Under the pieces are notes generated by a model. It worked only from the letters and a program-made list of their open reading frames with translations. It was not told the DNA's origin and searched no databases. A DNA stretch of 64,000 bases from Pseudomonas sp. RIT623. GTDB taxonomy: Bacteria > Pseudomonadota > Gammaproteobacteria > Pseudomonadales > Pseudomonadaceae. The DNA lies in the NCBI RefSeq assembly GCF_004519305.1, contig NZ_SOZA01000004.1, positions 1-64,000 of the forward strand, read 5' to 3'. The first letter of the stretch is position 1, and each line of letters begins with the position of its first letter. The translations under genes and the position numbers were made by a program. Positions 56,401 through 63,469 of the stretch are shown piece by piece.

Positions 56401-57208
56401 CATCGCCCTGGAGCACGAACTGCGCCGCGCCATCGAGCGCAACGAACTGAGCCTGTGCTACCAGCCCAAGTTCAGCCTCAAGACCCAGAGCCTGGTCGGC
56501 GCCGAAGCGCTGATCCGCTGGACCCACCCAACCTTCGGCGAAGTGCCGCCCGAGCAGTTCATCCACCTGGCCGAGGAAAACGGCAGCATCCTCCAGCTGG
56601 GCGACTGGGTGCTGGAGCAAGCCTGCCGCCAGATGCACCACTGGAAGAAGGCCTACCACGCCTTCGGCCCGCTGTCGGTGAACCTGGCCGGTGCCCAGCT
56701 GCGCCAACCCAACCTGGCCAAACGCATCGAGCAGTTGCTGCGCACCTACCAGCTCAAGGCCGGCGACCTGCAACTGGAGATCACCGAAAACTTCATCATG
56801 AGCCAGGCCGAGGAAGCCCTGAGCGTACTGCACCAGCTCAAGCAGCTGGGGGTGCAACTGGCCATCGACGACTTCGGCACCGGCTACTCTTCGCTCAGCT
56901 ACCTCAAGCGCCTGCCGCTGGACATCCTCAAGATCGACCAGTCGTTCATCCGCGGCCTGCCCGACGACCCCCACGACGCCGCCATCGCCCGCGCCATCAT
57001 CGCCCTGGGGCGCAGCATGCAATTGACGATCATTGCCGAAGGCGTGGAAAACCAGGCGCAGCAGCGCTTCCTGGCCGCCGAGGGCTGCGAGCAGATCCAG
57101 GGCTACATCGTCAGCCTGCCGCTGCCGCCAGCGGAATTCGCCGCTACGTTTCTTCGCATAGCACAAACGGATCTTTCGGATGGCACGCTATCGAAACCCT
57201 CGTTATAA
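53465..57208 (+). CDS. Membrane-bound SBP-PAS-GGDEF-EAL signalling protein
   Basis: A 1247-residue c-di-GMP protein. The signal peptide (about 1-23) precedes a periplasmic family-3 solute-binding domain (about 30-255). A transmembrane helix follows (about 265-287), then about four PAS/PAC units (305-800). The GGDEF domain has an intact RLGGDEFIILLPG and an I-site RDVD five residues upstream. The EAL domain has EALIRW, DDFGTGYSSLSYLK and KIDQSFIRG. Both catalytic signatures look intact, so it could be bifunctional. The stop codon lies inside the -10 box of the tRNA gene. Confidence 0.9.
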   Translation: MPFMPALLLLILLAWNTTAGALTLTDEEQAWLSAHPQLRLGVDASWPPFEFRDQEGRYQGLAADYIALIQERLGITLKPVEPSSWTEVLQQARGNRLDLLPGIMSTPERQAYLAFTRPYLDFPIVILAHAGGAQPRNLKDLYGLKVAVVENYAPHELLRAHHPDLNLVAMPNVSSTLQALATDEVDAVVGDLASSIWSLRQLKLDGLYVSGETPYRYQLAMAVPQQQKMLVGILDKVMADMSSGEVSQIQQRWVGNVVDQRTFWRDILLYGLPGVLLLVAILAVVIRINRRLSSEISRRIALEQELRSSEYHYRGLIESLSAVAWEADANDFSYSYVSPHAEDLLGYPTGEWLKPGFWRSILHPEDALWAQAYCDSETAAGRDHSLDYRVIRADGHTLWVRNIVSMIKHGHKPLMRGLMIDISETKHTEAALRLSEQKFASVFQQCPDILVIARHSDGCLLEVNEAFEELIGLGPAQVIGRTATELGLWGVAGTGPTLLERLHRGGIRNLEMTFRRSNGQLFTGLTSAETFELDSTPALVVAIRDISQLKETQQQLQTSEEKFAKAFHASPDGLLLSRQSDGLLLEVNEGFRRLTGYEVDPNVDQTSLDLGIWVDLGERQRLIEQLQRDGFVRDFSCHLRRSDGQIRLCELSARPLPIGGVDCMLTIARDITERHLMQEKLQLAATVFENTAEGVLITDTDQRISAVNRAFSEITGYSESEALGQTPRLLASGQHDSAFYAAMWHQLTAEGHWQGEIYNKRKNGELYPGWLTISAVRNHEREITHFVAVFADISSLKHAQAKLDYQAHHDPLTGLPNRALFENRLQAALACTQASNRQGAVLFLDLDRFKHINDSLGHPVGDLLLKGIAQRLKEQVRDVDTVARLGGDEFIILLPGLHKPSDASAIANKLLAGFHAPFQAGDHEFFTSASIGISLYPQDGTDVANLIRNADAAMYRSKAKGRNRVEAYTRDLTAQASERIALEHELRRAIERNELSLCYQPKFSLKTQSLVGAEALIRWTHPTFGEVPPEQFIHLAEENGSILQLGDWVLEQACRQMHHWKKAYHAFGPLSVNLAGAQLRQPNLAKRIEQLLRTYQLKAGDLQLEITENFIMSQAEEALSVLHQLKQLGVQLAIDDFGTGYSSLSYLKRLPLDILKIDQSFIRGLPDDPHDAAIARAIIALGRSMQLTIIAEGVENQAQQRFLAAEGCEQIQGYIVSLPLPPAEFAATFLRIAQTDLSDGTLSKPSL

Positions 57209-57209
57209 T
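57204..57209 (+). promoter_or_regulatory. tRNA-Ile promoter -10 element
   Basis: A consensus TATAAT lies 17 bases before the tRNA 5' end, and its internal TAA is the stop codon of the upstream signalling gene. The -35 region 17 bases upstream (57181-57186, TGGCAC) is a poor match. Confidence 0.6.
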
Positions 57210-57225
57210 CCGGCGCACCTGCTGA

Positions 57226-57302
57226 GGGCCTATAGCTCAGTCGGTTAGAGCAGAGGACTCATAATCCTTTGGTCCACGGTTCGAGTCCGTGTGGGCCCAC
57301 CA
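57226..57302 (+). tRNA. tRNA-Ile2 (CAU anticodon, lysidine type)
   Basis: A 77-base tRNA with encoded CCA. The acceptor GGGCCTA pairs with TGGGCCC, and D-, anticodon- and T-arms are regular. The anticodon loop is CTCATAA, so the anticodon is CAU. Elongator Met and AUA-reading Ile2 share this anticodon. C4-G69 and C5-G68, the G27-U43 wobble and the overall match to E. coli ileX favour Ile2, in which C34 becomes lysidine through TilS. An initiator tRNA is excluded by the paired acceptor end. Confidence 0.85.
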
Positions 57303-57306
57303 ATTT

Positions 57307-57329
57307 AAAGCCGCGTCTGACGCGGCTTT
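57307..57329 (+). terminator. tRNA-Ile terminator
   Basis: AAAGCCGCG-TCTGA-CGCGGCTTT, starting 5 bases after the CCA end and followed by GTGCTTTC. An intrinsic terminator of the tRNA transcript. Confidence 0.8.
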
Positions 57330-57576
57330 GTGCTTTCTACAGCTGCCGTAACCCTGCCTCAGCTCATGCCCCTGCTAACTCACGCCGTTGCCGGGCGTTG
57401 CAGCCTTCCAGATCAACGTGGCCAGCGCACCCCAGATACAGATGGTGCCGAACCTGGCAACGGTGCATGCTGAACCTGCCCTCAACCGCGATGGCAAGGA
57501 AACGAACCGGTTCACAGGGCTCAAGAACCGCCAGCAAATAAGCGATGCCACTCAAGACCAAGGACGATCACCCACA

Positions 57577-58173
57577 ATGGACACCTTCCACATCATCGGC
57601 AAGTTCAGAGCGGCCCACGACGCCTACTTCAAACTGTTGCTGGACACCTACCCGACCAAGGCACCGATCAACGACAGCTCCAAGCTTGGCGACCCGCAGT
57701 CCTGCACCCTGGCGACCGAAGTCCAGGCCTGCTTGGTCGTGCTAGGCCCAACGGCCCAGCAGCGCATGCTGCGCCTGGGTTTCGACCTGCTGTATCCGTT
57801 CAACAACATTGTCGACCAGTACAACTGGCGCGCCAGCATCATCGATCAAAACACCAATTTCACCACCTTCGCCTCCATCGCCATCCGCATCGACGCGGAA
57901 CTTCAGCTCATCGAGAACGTCGTAAAATTCAGCCAATTCAGTGACTACCAAGGCATACCAAGCGATCTTTTCGCCGAGTCCAAGGCGCGCTACACCTCAA
58001 CTGTCGATGCCCTTGAAATCAAAGCCCCAATGGCGGATGGCGACCCCAAACTTATCCGCAACGACGCTGACAGCGAGGCAGTGAACGGCCTGCAAAAGAT
58101 CGAGCGGCAGACCAACATCTTCTCCAACATCGCCAACGTCGCCACCACGGTCAAAACCCTGCTGGGCATCTGA
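57577..58173 (+). CDS. Hypothetical protein downstream of tRNA-Ile
   Basis: A 198-residue soluble protein that I do not recognise. It appears largely alpha-helical, with no signal peptide or membrane segment; residues such as FHIIGKFRAAHDAYFKLLLD open it. The start is the ATG after AAGGACGATCACCCACA. The frame is open upstream to a TTG at 57388, but that part looks non-coding. Base composition is slightly less GC-biased than the neighbours. Its place directly behind a tRNA gene suggests an acquired gene, although no integrase or repeated tRNA end is present. Confidence 0.6.
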   Translation: MDTFHIIGKFRAAHDAYFKLLLDTYPTKAPINDSSKLGDPQSCTLATEVQACLVVLGPTAQQRMLRLGFDLLYPFNNIVDQYNWRASIIDQNTNFTTFASIAIRIDAELQLIENVVKFSQFSDYQGIPSDLFAESKARYTSTVDALEIKAPMADGDPKLIRNDADSEAVNGLQKIERQTNIFSNIANVATTVKTLLGI

Positions 58174-58308
58174 TGCCTCGCGAATAGCGCCCAGGCAGGG
58201 CAAAGTGCCTTTAGGACACCCGTTCTATTTCGCCATCATTGCCTCCTTTCTAGAATTCCTCCATCGCTTCGGCACCGGGTCGGAGCCCAGTGATCGAGGG
58301 AACGTCAC

Positions 58309-58674
58309 ATGAACATCCAAGGACGCCTTGGGGCCCTGCTCGTTGCACCCATGCTGCTGGCACTCGCCGGCTGCGCGGCACCCGGGGGCTACAACCAGGG
58401 CACGCAGAACATGGCCAGCAGCAACTCGCCGTGCACGCCCAGCGCAACCGACAACCTGATCTCCACCGGGCGCAGCCTGCTCAGCATCGCCAACTCCGTG
58501 CTCGAGACCAAGCACAGCATGAACGGCACCTCCGCCACTTACGATCAGCGCATGCAACTGGCGGAGAATGCCCAGAAGGTCAATCAGGGCAACCAGATGC
58601 TCGACAACGTCGAGAGCATGACCGCCGGACTGAAGTCGCCCTGCGCCACCGCGCAGACCAGCGCCGCGCGCTGA
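58309..58674 (+). CDS. Small putative lipoprotein
   Basis: A 121-residue secreted protein. The N-terminus MNIQGRLGALLVAPMLLALAGC has a lipobox LAGC with C22 as the lipidated cysteine. The mature part is polar and low in hydrophobics, with a helical stretch (NLISTGRSLLSIANSVLETK). Two further cysteines (SPCTP, SPCAT) could form a disulfide. A GAGGGAACGTC site precedes the ATG, and a terminator follows, so it is a one-gene unit. The function is unknown. Confidence 0.7.
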   Translation: MNIQGRLGALLVAPMLLALAGCAAPGGYNQGTQNMASSNSPCTPSATDNLISTGRSLLSIANSVLETKHSMNGTSATYDQRMQLAENAQKVNQGNQMLDNVESMTAGLKSPCATAQTSAAR

Positions 58675-58702
58675 CATCGCCGCGCCCCCTCCAGGTCGGA
58701 AC

Positions 58703-58730
58703 AGGCCGCGCTCATGCGCGGCCTTTTTCT
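58703..58730 (+). terminator. Terminator of the lipoprotein gene
   Basis: AGGCCGCGC-TCAT-GCGCGGCCT followed by TTTTCTT, 29 bases after the lipoprotein stop. A strong intrinsic terminator. Confidence 0.9.
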
Positions 58731-58822
58731 TGGCGTTTTCCGCAAAAGCAGGCACATAGCCATATCCCTTGCTACGATACTCCGCGGTTCTGCCACCCCA
58801 TTCTCCAGACGAAGGACGCGTC

Positions 58823-59524
58823 ATGCTCAATGCCGTATTGGCCGGCAAGAAAAGAGGCACCGGCATGCACCATCAGGCGCTCGACCTCGAGCGCAGCGAG
58901 GGTGCGGAGGACGTGTTGACCGCTACCTTGTTCGAACGCCTGGCTTATCTGCCCGATGAACAGTTCTGCGCGGTGTTCCAGGCGTTGCTGGGCGAGCCCT
59001 TTGGTCCGTTGCAAGCCATCACCTTCTGGCCCTCCTGGCGCCTGCCCGAAGGCAGGCAGGTAGAACCCGACGTGCTGCTCAGCGATGGCAATCGCACGCT
59101 GCTGATCGAGGCCAAGCGCCATGACCATTACGATCAACAGTCTCCCGCGCAGTTGGCTCGCGAGCTCAGGGCTGGCTGGCATGCCGGGGCCTTGGAGGCC
59201 GATAGCATCCTGCTGACACTGGGAGGGCTCAAGGACAACTCGCAAGCTGGCCGGGCGCGGCTGCTCGAGCAGGTGCACAACGAGCTGGCCAACCGGCCAC
59301 AGCAACCTTTCCGGCTGGTCTGCCGGAGCTGGCAACAGATGTTCCAGGCACTCGAGAGCGCGCTCGACAGCTCGTTCACCGGCAGCCAGCGCCTGCTGGA
59401 AGACCTTGCCAGGTGCTATGCCTGGCACAGCCTGAAAACCCACCCGGTGCAGTGGCTCAGCGCCCTGAAGCCGGTTCACATCGAAACGCCCACCGGCGCT
59501 TTCGCGGCATGGAGCCTGAAATGA
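58823..59524 (+). CDS. PD-(D/E)XK nuclease-like protein
   Basis: A 233-residue protein with a nuclease-type core. EPDVLLSDGNRTLLIEAKRHD gives P82-D83 and E96-A97-K98, and Q105, Q106 and Q110 follow in DQQSPAQLARE, a pattern of the PD-(D/E)XK superfamily. An upstream helix with GAEDVLTATLFERLAYL could supply the extra acidic residue of that fold. I cannot assign a named family. The start is an ATG after GAAGGACGCGTC. The stop overlaps the partner gene by 4 bases (ATGA). No methylase is nearby, so a simple restriction-modification pair is unlikely. Confidence 0.6.
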   Translation: MLNAVLAGKKRGTGMHHQALDLERSEGAEDVLTATLFERLAYLPDEQFCAVFQALLGEPFGPLQAITFWPSWRLPEGRQVEPDVLLSDGNRTLLIEAKRHDHYDQQSPAQLARELRAGWHAGALEADSILLTLGGLKDNSQAGRARLLEQVHNELANRPQQPFRLVCRSWQQMFQALESALDSSFTGSQRLLEDLARCYAWHSLKTHPVQWLSALKPVHIETPTGAFAAWSLK

Positions 59525-60156
59525 GCGAATCTTTGGCAAACGCACTGATCGATGTACGCCGTGCTTACCGTCTGCTGGCTGATTACCAGCAGCGCATGTT
59601 CGAATTGCTCGCGTATCTGCGCGACAGCCTGGGCGCACAAGACTATTACCAGACCTACGTCCATTCGCTGCCACAACGGGTCGCCGGGCTGGAAAACCTC
59701 AAGACCAGCGGCCTGCGCTACCTGCCGTTCCATGACATGTCGGTGCTCTGGCTACGCACCCCGCAGAACCAACCTGAGCCATGGCACAGCCACCGCAAGG
59801 GCGACCTGATGTTCGGTGTTTGGGTGCGCAGCGATACGGGGTATGACAAACACACAGGCCAGTTCAGTGATCTTGCGGTCGAAGCGGCCACCAGTAAATT
59901 GGTGTTGTCGGTGGTGGTCTGCGATACCCCCGCCGAAGGCAACTGGTACCGAGACGCCTGGTTGACCATCGACTACCCGGAGGACGGGCAAGTCAACGAT
60001 CAGAGCAAACCCGGCTATCGCTGCTTCGCCCAGGCCATTGGCCTGGAGCACTTGGCCGACAAGGCCGCGATCGATGCGGCGCTCCAGGCCTGGTGCCTGG
60101 CCGCCAGCCAGAAGCTCGATGTGCAGATCACCACGCATCCGCAGCCAGCGGCCTGA
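59521..60156 (+). CDS. Hypothetical partner of the nuclease-like protein
   Basis: A 211-residue protein that I do not recognise. The first 45 residues are predicted helical (ALIDVRRAYRLLADYQQRMF). The centre has a Trp/His-rich segment (VLWLRTPQNQPEPWHSHRKG) and beta-like stretches (SKLVLSVVVCDTP). It has no signal peptide, membrane helix or known catalytic motif. Its ATG lies in a 4-base overlap with the nuclease-like gene, so the two are coupled and probably act together, for example as effector and regulator, or as two parts of one complex. That is inference from linkage. Confidence 0.55.
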   Translation: MSESLANALIDVRRAYRLLADYQQRMFELLAYLRDSLGAQDYYQTYVHSLPQRVAGLENLKTSGLRYLPFHDMSVLWLRTPQNQPEPWHSHRKGDLMFGVWVRSDTGYDKHTGQFSDLAVEAATSKLVLSVVVCDTPAEGNWYRDAWLTIDYPEDGQVNDQSKPGYRCFAQAIGLEHLADKAAIDAALQAWCLAASQKLDVQITTHPQPAA

Positions 60157-60230
60157 AGCGCCGCCACACCGTGTCTTGCCCTGGACCGTAGGAGCTGGCT
60201 AGGCTAGCGACCCGACTGCCGAGACCCACC

Positions 60231-60692
60231 ATGCCAGACTCCCGCGCCATCGCCCTCGACGAAATCGATCGCAAGCTGATCGCCCTGCTGCAGATCAACG
60301 CCCGCGAAAGCGTCGCCACCCTCGCCCGCCACCTGGGCATCGCCCGCACCACGGTCAACTCGCGCCTGGCGCGGCTGGAAAAGAGCAAGGTCATCACCGG
60401 CTACGGCGTGCGCCTGGGCCAGCGCCTGCTCGGCGGCGGCTTGCAGGCCTATGTGGGGATCAAGGCGCAGCCGCGCTCGGGCAAGGACATCGTCCGCCGC
60501 CTGGGGGCGATGGGCCAGGTGCAGCAGTTGTGCGCGGTGAGCGGCGAATTCGACTACGTCGCCTGGCTGAGCAGCGACTCGCCGGAGCAACTGGACCAGT
60601 TGCTCGACCAGATCGGCAGCCTCGAGGGGGTAGAGAAGACCACCACGTCGATCATCCTCAGCAGCAAGGTGGACCGCGGGCAGCCAGGCTGA
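60231..60692 (+). CDS. Lrp/AsnC family transcriptional regulator
   Basis: A 153-residue feast/famine regulator. The N-terminal helix-turn-helix (about 10-60) contains LDEIDRKLIALLQINARESV and HLGIARTTVNSRLARLEKSKV. The RAM/effector domain (about 70-150) includes GQVQQLCAVSGEFDYVAWL and VEKTTTSIILSSKVDR. It lies 216 bases upstream of davB on the same strand. Local control of lysine catabolism, with lysine or an intermediate as effector, is the obvious inference. Confidence 0.88.
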   Translation: MPDSRAIALDEIDRKLIALLQINARESVATLARHLGIARTTVNSRLARLEKSKVITGYGVRLGQRLLGGGLQAYVGIKAQPRSGKDIVRRLGAMGQVQQLCAVSGEFDYVAWLSSDSPEQLDQLLDQIGSLEGVEKTTTSIILSSKVDRGQPG

Positions 60693-60773
60693 CCATCCAT
60701 GTCCCTGAACGACCGGGCCCGTAAGAAAAATCGCGATTAGCAGCGCCTTCGTCACTCTTTTACCAATAGCAGT

Positions 60774-60803
60774 CATTACGACGAAACAACCTTCATAACG
60801 ACG
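60774..60803. promoter_or_regulatory. Direct repeat upstream of davB (possible operator)
   Basis: CATTACGACG (60774-60783) and CATAACGACG (60794-60803) are exactly 20 bases apart, two helical turns. A related TTACGAAC lies at about 60820. They are in the AT-rich gap between the AsnC-type regulator and davB, upstream of a TATACT at 60862-60867 that could be a -10. Spacing by whole turns fits Lrp-family binding. Confidence 0.4.
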
Positions 60804-60908
60804 CCACTCTGCCTCTTAATTACGAACTCCGCGCTTCATAAAATGGCCACCAGGCATTTTCTATACTCAGGCTCCGCCCCTGCGCAGCCTCCCTGGCAAG
60901 GTCATTAC

Positions 60909-62591
60909 ATGAACAAGAACAACCGCCACCCCGCCGACGGCAAGAAACCCATCACCATCTTCGGCCCGGACTTCCCCTTCGCCTTCGACGACTGGCTGGA
61001 GCACCCGGCCGGCCTGGGCAGCATCCCCAAGGAGCGGCATGGCGAGGAAGTAGCTATCGTCGGTGGCGGCATCGCCGGGTTGGTGGCGGCCTACGAACTG
61101 ATGAAGCTGGGCCTCAAGCCGGTGGTGTACGAAGCCTCCAAACTCGGTGGCCGGCTGCGCTCGCAAGCCTTCAACGGCACCGACGGCATCGTCGCCGAAC
61201 TCGGCGGCATGCGCTTTCCGGTGTCGTCCACGGCCTTCTACCACTATGTCGACAAGCTGGGCCTGGAGACCAAGCCCTTCCCCAACCCGCTGACGCCCGC
61301 CTCGGGCAGCACGGTCATCGACCTGGAAGGGCAAACCTACTACGCCGAGAACAAGGCCGACCTGCCGCAACTGTTCCACGAAGTTGCCGACGCCTGGGCC
61401 GACGCCCTGGAAAGCGGCGCGCAATTCGGCGATATCCAGCAGGCCATCCGCGACCGCGACGTGCCGCGCCTGAAAGACCTATGGAACAAACTGGTGCCGC
61501 TGTGGGACGACCGCACCTTCTACGACTTCGTCGCCACCTCGCGCTCGTTCGCCAAGCTCAGCTTCCAGCACCGCGAGGTGTTCGGCCAGGTGGGCTTCGG
61601 CACCGGTGGCTGGGACTCGGACTTCCCCAACTCGATGCTGGAAATCTTCCGCGTGGTGATGACCAATTGCGACGACCACCAGCACCTGGTGGTCGGCGGC
61701 GTCGAGCAGGTACCCCAGGGCATCTGGCGCCATGTACCGGAGCGTTGCGCCCACTGGCCGGCCGGCACCAGCCTCAAGACCCTGCACGGCGGCGCGCCGC
61801 GCGCCGGGGTCAAGCGTATCGCCCGGGCCGCCGATGGGCGCCTGGCGGTCACCGACAACTATGGCGACACCCGCTCTTACGCCGCGGTGCTCACCACCTG
61901 CCAGAGCTGGCTGCTGACCACCCAGATCGACTGCGAGGAATCGCTGTTCTCGCAGAAGATGTGGATGGCCCTGGACCGCACCCGCTACATGCAGTCGTCG
62001 AAGACCTTCGTCATGGTCGACCGGCCGTTCTGGAAGGACAAGGACCCGCAGACCGGCCGCGACCTGATGAGCATGACCCTCACCGACCGCCTGACCCGCG
62101 GCACCTACCTGTTCGACAACGGCGATGACAAGCCCGGGGTGATCTGCCTGTCCTACGCCTGGATGAGCGATGCCCTGAAGATGCTCCCGCACCCTACCGA
62201 GAAGCGCGTGCAGCTGGCCCTCGACGCGCTGAAGAAGATCTACCCGAAGACTGATATCGCCGGGCATATCATCGGCGACCCTATCACCATCTCGTGGGAG
62301 GCCGACCCGCACTTCCTCGGTGCCTTCAAAGGCGCGCTGCCCGGCCATTATCGCTACAACCAACGGATGTACGCGCACTTCATGCAGGCCGACATGCCGG
62401 CCGAGCAACGCGGCATCTTCATCGCCGGTGACGACGTGTCGTGGACCCCAGCCTGGGTCGAAGGCGCGGTGCAGACTTCGCTGAACGCGGTGTGGGGTAT
62501 CATGAACCACTTTGGTGGCCAGACCCACCCGGACAACCCCGGCCCGGGCGACGTGTTCGACGAGATCGGGCCAATCGCCCTGGCCGACTGA
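60909..62591 (+). CDS. davB: L-lysine 2-monooxygenase
   Basis: A 560-residue FAD-dependent amine-oxidase-fold enzyme that converts L-lysine to 5-aminovaleramide and CO2. The dinucleotide motif VAIVGGGIAGLVAAYELMKL is at 48-67, with E75 in VVYEASKLGGRLRS binding the ribose. GIFIAGDDVSWTPAWVEGAVQTSLNAVW near the C-terminus is the second FAD motif. The family also contains tryptophan 2-monooxygenases; adjacency to davA and the pseudomonad context decide for lysine. The ATG gives MNKNNRHPADGKKP. Confidence 0.93.
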   Translation: MNKNNRHPADGKKPITIFGPDFPFAFDDWLEHPAGLGSIPKERHGEEVAIVGGGIAGLVAAYELMKLGLKPVVYEASKLGGRLRSQAFNGTDGIVAELGGMRFPVSSTAFYHYVDKLGLETKPFPNPLTPASGSTVIDLEGQTYYAENKADLPQLFHEVADAWADALESGAQFGDIQQAIRDRDVPRLKDLWNKLVPLWDDRTFYDFVATSRSFAKLSFQHREVFGQVGFGTGGWDSDFPNSMLEIFRVVMTNCDDHQHLVVGGVEQVPQGIWRHVPERCAHWPAGTSLKTLHGGAPRAGVKRIARAADGRLAVTDNYGDTRSYAAVLTTCQSWLLTTQIDCEESLFSQKMWMALDRTRYMQSSKTFVMVDRPFWKDKDPQTGRDLMSMTLTDRLTRGTYLFDNGDDKPGVICLSYAWMSDALKMLPHPTEKRVQLALDALKKIYPKTDIAGHIIGDPITISWEADPHFLGAFKGALPGHYRYNQRMYAHFMQADMPAEQRGIFIAGDDVSWTPAWVEGAVQTSLNAVWGIMNHFGGQTHPDNPGPGDVFDEIGPIALAD

Positions 62592-62607
62592 GCGAAGGAG
62601 TAGCGCC

Positions 62608-63390
62608 ATGCGCATCGCCCTGTACCAGGGCACGCCCCAGCCCCTGGACGTGCCCGGCAATCTCGAGCGCCTGCAACGCCAGGCCCAGCTGGCCGCCGGA
62701 CGCGGCGCCCAGTTGCTGGTGTGCCCGGAGATGTTCCTCAGCGGCTACAACATCGGCCTGGACCAGGTGGAACGCCTGGCCGAGGCCGAGGACGGCCCCT
62801 CGGCGATGAGTGTGGTCGAGATTGCCCAGGCGCATCGAATCGCCATCGTCTATGGCTACCCCGAGAGGGGCGAGGATGGCGCGATCTACAACAGCGTGCA
62901 GTTGATCGACGCCCATGGCCGCAGCCTGTGCAACTACCGCAAGACCCACCTGTTCGGTGAGCTCGACCGCTCGATGTTCAGCCCGGGCGCCGATCACTTC
63001 CCGGTGGTCGAGCTGGACGGCTGGAAGGTCGGTCTGCTGATCTGCTACGACATCGAGTTCCCGGAGAACGCCCGGCGCCTGGCCTTGGCCGGCGCCGAAC
63101 TGATCCTGGTGCCGACGGCGAACATGACCCCCTACGACTTCGTTTGCCAGGTGACCGTGCGCTCACGGGCGCAGGAGAACCAGTGCTACCTGGTGTATGC
63201 CAACTACCGCGGCAGCGAGGGCGAGATCCAGTATTGCGGCCAGAGCAGCATCGTCGGCCCGGACGGCAGCCTGCTGGCGATGGCCGGGCGCGAAGAGTGC
63301 CAGTTGCTGGCGGACCTGGAGCACGAGCGGGTAGTCGAGGGGCGCCTGGCGTTCCCCTACCTGGCGGACCTGCGCCGGGATCTGCATTAA
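62608..63390 (+). CDS. davA: 5-aminopentanamidase (delta-aminovaleramidase)
   Basis: A 260-residue nitrilase-superfamily amidase that turns 5-aminovaleramide into 5-aminovalerate. The catalytic triad is E41 (LLVCPEMFLSGYN), K112 (NYRKTHLFGELDR) and C146 (LLICYDIEFPENARRL). It begins 16 bases after davB with a GAAGGAG site, so the two enzymes form one operon. The remaining DavT/DavD steps are not in this window. Confidence 0.93.
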   Translation: MRIALYQGTPQPLDVPGNLERLQRQAQLAAGRGAQLLVCPEMFLSGYNIGLDQVERLAEAEDGPSAMSVVEIAQAHRIAIVYGYPERGEDGAIYNSVQLIDAHGRSLCNYRKTHLFGELDRSMFSPGADHFPVVELDGWKVGLLICYDIEFPENARRLALAGAELILVPTANMTPYDFVCQVTVRSRAQENQCYLVYANYRGSEGEIQYCGQSSIVGPDGSLLAMAGREECQLLADLEHERVVEGRLAFPYLADLRRDLH

Positions 63391-63469
63391 CAGCCATCCC
63401 TTGCAGGGTGTTGATAATTGGCGCTGGGCCAAACCAGACAACCTCGGCATTGCGCGCTAGCATGGCGCT

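Noticed and set aside
57226..57302. Reading the tRNA as elongator tRNA-Met
   Set aside because: C4-G69, C5-G68 and the G27-U43 wobble match AUA-reading tRNA-Ile2 rather than tRNA-Met.
58823..60156. Restriction-modification system
   Set aside because: No methyltransferase motifs are present in either gene or their neighbours.
57303..60230. Integrated mobile island behind the tRNA gene
   Set aside because: No integrase, no transposase and no repeat of the tRNA 3' end were found; only an accessory-looking gene set is supported.
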